Shown in pieces: positions 61,471 through 64,000 of a DNA stretch of 64,000 nucleotides. Every line of letters begins with the position of its first letter. Within the stretch, counting starts at the first letter, position 1. The DNA is from Rhodobacter ferrooxidans. Its GTDB lineage: Bacteria > Pseudomonadota > Alphaproteobacteria > Rhodobacterales > Rhodobacteraceae. The stretch spans positions 59,594 to 123,593 of the forward strand of contig NZ_ACYY01000010.1 of the NCBI RefSeq assembly GCF_000176015.1, read 5' to 3'. The notes below the pieces were generated by a model. It was given only the letters and a program-made list of their open reading frames with translations. It did no database searches and was not told where the DNA came from. A program made the translations under genes and the position numbers.

Positions 61471-62543
61471 CCGCCCGCCACCGTGGTCAACCCTGGCAGC
61501 TTGCCGCCCACCTTGATCGAACAGCAGGCGTGTTCCTGATGCCATTTCCGCCCGGTCAGCGCCGCCACCCCCAAGGCCCCCTCGGCGGGAAAGGCGATGC
61601 CGTCCAGCCCCGCCATCACCGCATAGGCATCGACCAGCCGCTTGTGCATGCCGCCGGGCCGCGCGCAGCCCAGCAGCACTTCGCGTTCCCCCAACACCTC
61701 GCGCGCTTGCAGGAAGATGCGGCCCACCTCGGCCGGATCGGGGGTGACGAAGGTGCCGGGGCGGGCGTAATAGGGCATGATCACCACCAGCACCAAGGCC
61801 TTGACAGGATAGCGCGCCACCATCTCCAGCGCCCGCGCCTCGCCCAGAATCCGGCCATAATGCAGCCCGATGACGATATGAGGCGAGATTTCCATGCCGG
61901 TCGCGGTCAGTGCCGCCAAAGTCGCCTCGAAATCCTCGACCGGGCGATCCAGATGATAGACCTCGCGGATGGTGGCATCGGCGCCGATCACATCCATCAT
62001 CGCGGTATCGACCCCGGCAGCCTCCATCCGCCGCGCTTCGGTTTCGGTGGTCAGCGCGGTGTGGATGGCAATCTTCAGCGCCGGAAAATCGCGCTTCAGC
62101 CCCTCAATCACCGGATAAAACCGCTCATAGCGGATCTCGTTGCGCCGGTTCGACCCGCCCGACAACAGGAACCCCTGCAAGCCCTGCGTCCGCACCAGAT
62201 CGCGCACCTTGGTATCCAGATCCTCGGCCCGCAGCGCCGGGATCATCGGGTCGAGTATCTTGGCCTGACAATGGTCGCAATCCAGCGCACAGGCCCCACC
62301 GGTGATCGAAAACGCCGGGAACGAGTTCTTGCCGCAGCCCTTCACATCGGCGGTTTCGTATTCCTTGAAGGTCGGGGTTGAAAATTTCAGCCGCCGCGCG
62401 TGAGCACGGGCGGCATGCGCCTGCATCTCGGCCACCAGGTCCGCATCAAACTCGGCATCCTCCAGCGCCTCGATCCGGCGGATGCGGTCGAGCCAGCCTG
62501 ACCCGGCTGCGGTAGTGCTTGTGCCGTCCATCACATCCCTCAT
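61467..62543 (-). CDS. lipS1: radical SAM lipoyl synthase component (LipS1-like)
   Basis: 358-residue radical SAM enzyme with CALDCDHC (Cys85, 89, 92). Extra cysteines at Cys70 (VKGCGKNSFPAFSITGG) and Cys340-Cys341 (EHACCSIKVGG) probably bind the auxiliary cluster. The barrel (80-330) includes GFLLSGGSNRRNEIRYERF and GMEISPHIVIGLHYG. Biotin-synthase-like in style, as expected for LipS1/LipS2 enzymes, but no biotin genes are near. Overlaps the HDAC-family gene and lipT by 4 bp each. Confidence 0.72.
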   Translation of the reverse strand: MRDVMDGTSTTAAGSGWLDRIRRIEALEDAEFDADLVAEMQAHAARAHARRLKFSTPTFKEYETADVKGCGKNSFPAFSITGGACALDCDHCQAKILDPMIPALRAEDLDTKVRDLVRTQGLQGFLLSGGSNRRNEIRYERFYPVIEGLKRDFPALKIAIHTALTTETEARRMEAAGVDTAMMDVIGADATIREVYHLDRPVEDFEATLAALTATGMEISPHIVIGLHYGRILGEARALEMVARYPVKALVLVVIMPYYARPGTFVTPDPAEVGRIFLQAREVLGEREVLLGCARPGGMHKRLVDAYAVMAGLDGIAFPAEGALGVAALTGRKWHQEHACCSIKVGGKLPGLTTVAGG

Positions 62544-63649
62544 CCAGCAGCCACCGCAGGGCGGTGCGCCGCGACAATCGACTCGATCTCGGGCCGGATC
62601 GGCCCGTCATTGCGCGCGTCCAGCAGGGTGGTCAGCCAAAGCGGGTCGCGTTCGTCATCATCCACCAGATCGCAGTCCAGCGCCTGCAAAATCGACTGCG
62701 CTTGCGGGGGCAGCACATCCGGGATCGCCTGCCCGCTGAGCCGCGCCCACATGCCGGCCCAGGCCCGGCCCAGCGTCCAGGGGTTGTAGCCGCCACCGCC
62801 CAGCACCACGGCGGCCGGGGTCAGGGCCACCAACGCCTCGACCGCCGCCCAAAGCGCGCCATTCGACAGCATCAGCCCCGACAGCGGATCGCCCTGCAAG
62901 GCATCGGCACCCATGGTCACCACCACCGCATCGGGGCGAAAGTCGCGCGCCAGAGGCAGGACAGCCGCCTGCACCAGCCGGTCGAACTCGCTGTCGTTCA
63001 GCCCTGCCGGCACCGGCAGGTTGCACGCCCCGCCGCCGTCTGAAAGCGCGCCGGTGAACGGCCAGCGCCCGGCCTGATGCATCGAGATCGTCCGCACCCG
63101 TGGGTCGGCGGCAAAGGCCGCCTCGACCCCGTCGCCGTGATGCGCGTCCAGATCGACATAAACCACCCTTGCGCGGCCCAGATCCAGCAGCCGCAGGATG
63201 GCGAACACCGGGTCGTTGAAGAAACAGAAACCGTTGGCGCGGTCGGGCATCCCATGATGGGTGCCGCCCGCCGGATGATAGGCAACAGCCCCGGCATGCG
63301 CCAGGTCTGCTGCCAGCACAGAGCCGCCGACCGACGTGGCCGCCCGCTGCCAAAGCCCGGGAAACACCGGGTTTTCCAGCGTGCCGAGGTTATGGCGTGC
63401 CTGATCTTCCGGGCTTGCCCGCCCGGCAGCCTCGGCCCGCAGCATCGCCTCCAGATAGGCCGGGGTGTGAAAGCGTTCCAGAAAGGCGCGGTCGGCCACC
63501 GGGCTTTCCAGCACCGGATGGTCTGGCCCGGTCCAGCCCAGCGCCGCACACAACGCCTCGACCGTGCCGATGCGCGGGATAGCCAGCGGGTGGTTGCCGC
63601 GGTAGCCGGTCTGGCGATAGATCGCAGCCGAGATGAAATGTGCCTTCAT
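62540..63649 (-). CDS. histone-deacetylase-family (AcuC-like) hydrolase
   Basis: 369-residue zinc amidohydrolase of the arginase/deacetylase fold. Active-site features: HPAGGTHHGMPDRANGFCFFND (125-146; His131-His132 charge relay), YVDLDAHHGDGVE (164-176; zinc ligands Asp168 and His170), GADALQGDPLSG (third ligand Asp) and LGGGGYNP (catalytic Tyr). Bacterial members deacetylate acetyl-CoA synthetase, polyamines or other amides. Here it heads the lipoate operon and overlaps lipS1 by 4 bp, so an acyl- or lipoyl-lysine substrate is conceivable but unproven. Start at 63649 (MKAHFISAAI) after GGCGATGAAGG-like sequence; an upstream in-frame start at 63682 is less likely. Confidence 0.85.
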   Translation of the reverse strand: MKAHFISAAIYRQTGYRGNHPLAIPRIGTVEALCAALGWTGPDHPVLESPVADRAFLERFHTPAYLEAMLRAEAAGRASPEDQARHNLGTLENPVFPGLWQRAATSVGGSVLAADLAHAGAVAYHPAGGTHHGMPDRANGFCFFNDPVFAILRLLDLGRARVVYVDLDAHHGDGVEAAFAADPRVRTISMHQAGRWPFTGALSDGGGACNLPVPAGLNDSEFDRLVQAAVLPLARDFRPDAVVVTMGADALQGDPLSGLMLSNGALWAAVEALVALTPAAVVLGGGGYNPWTLGRAWAGMWARLSGQAIPDVLPPQAQSILQALDCDLVDDDERDPLWLTTLLDARNDGPIRPEIESIVAAHRPAVAAG

Positions 63650-63932
63650 CGCCAACCCGCATGGGCATTTGCGCAGGTGCACCCGCGGTCACCTTGGGAC
63701 GAAACAGCGCGATGCATGGAATTCAGTGCAGTTCCGGCCAAGCCACCCTCCCCCAAGCAAAGCGACTCTCGCCGCCGATGACATTCTAAAAACGTTATAT
63801 GGGAAACCTGCGCTGTCAAATCTATTCTCAGCCGCAGCGCGGCACGTTTGGCCGGGCGCATCGGCACCAAAGAGCCTGACAAGCCCGGCCAACGTTCGCA
63901 GCAAGCCAAGGCCGTGGTACCCAACGGCATGT

Positions 63933-64000
63933 TCAGAGCACCCCCTTGTTCACCGGATGGTCGCGGTTGCCCTCGATGTAGCTGACCTTGCCGGATTTCA
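63933..64000 (-). pseudogene. truncated molybdopterin oxidoreductase N-terminal fragment
   Basis: The minus strand entering from the right edge reads KSGKVSYIEGNRDHPVNKGVL and then TGA. This is the end of the Fe4S4 domain in formate dehydrogenase / nitrate reductase-type molybdoenzymes, where the next residues should be C-x-KG, carrying the last cluster ligand. Homology stops exactly at that Cys codon (TGC expected, TGA found), and none of the three frames downstream continues the protein. The rest of the fragment is outside the window. The 283 bp from here to the HDAC-family start hold no convincing gene, only AT-rich sequence near 63780-63830 that may be the promoter of the lipoate operon. 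Confidence 0.65.

Noticed and set aside
63933..63935. TGA as a selenocysteine codon in the molybdoenzyme, given SelD in the window
   Set aside because: Residues after the TGA do not continue the family (no x-Lys-Gly), this Cys is a cluster ligand rather than the known Sec site, and no SECIS-like hairpin was recognised.

Overview
The window is about 64 kb of dense, high-GC sequence. It looks like the chromosome of a Rhodobacterales alphaproteobacterium (Paracoccaceae/Rhodobacteraceae type). The evidence is the overall GC, the style of many family members, 4-bp ATGA-type gene overlaps, and a composite intergenic element (a G/C-run hairpin followed by CCCCGGGGATATTTG and a purine-rich tail) that occurs four times. 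No prophage, insertion sequence or CRISPR array is visible. Both ends cut genes: an aldose 1-epimerase on the left, and what looks like a broken molybdopterin oxidoreductase on the right.

0-30 kb is mostly metabolic and transport genes in small operons: zinc uptake (znuA divergent from zur-znuCB around a Zur box); uric acid degradation (puuD, uraH, a puuE-uraD fusion, allE, allA); an aldehyde dehydrogenase with a DUF779 protein and an AcoR-like regulator lacking its AAA+ domain; molybdate uptake (mop divergent from modE-modABC, two Mo-boxes, a ModE without a molybdate-binding domain); an MFS/FAD-oxidoreductase pair; tesA divergent from an YbbA-YbbP-type exporter; argE; tRNA selenouridine synthase next to an oxidoreductase-SelD fusion; rpoN; a hydantoinase/oxoprolinase-family gene; and tRNA-Met.

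30.9-40.6 kb is a catabolic island. A GNAT acyltransferase overlaps an enolase-superfamily N-acylamino-acid racemase. Divergent from them run an RpiR regulator, a complete peptide-type ABC transporter and an M81 metallopeptidase. It reads as uptake and stereo-inversion of D-amino-acid-containing compounds.

42.9-63.6 kb is the most distinctive part. A group-1e (Isp-type) [NiFe]-hydrogenase operon (protease, HupH-like factor, small subunit, Isp1 cytochrome b, large subunit, HdrD-like Isp2; divergent hypC) converges on an eight-gene operon: SCP2-domain protein, RND adaptor, RND pump with a repetitive C-terminal tail, three exported Gly/Trp/Asn/Pro-rich proteins, a TPR protein and a membrane protein. 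Behind it lies a five-gene operon with the hallmarks of the LipS1/LipT/LipS2/sLpl(AB) lipoate-assembly pathway, which elsewhere serves the sHdr sulfur-oxidation system, headed by a histone-deacetylase-family gene. Taken together this resembles a hydrogen/sulfur lithotrophy island, in which the RND/SCP2/glycine-rich operon may be an undescribed periplasmic system, possibly sulfur-globule-like. No sox, dsr, shdr or lbpA gene is inside the window, so the sulfur link is inferred.
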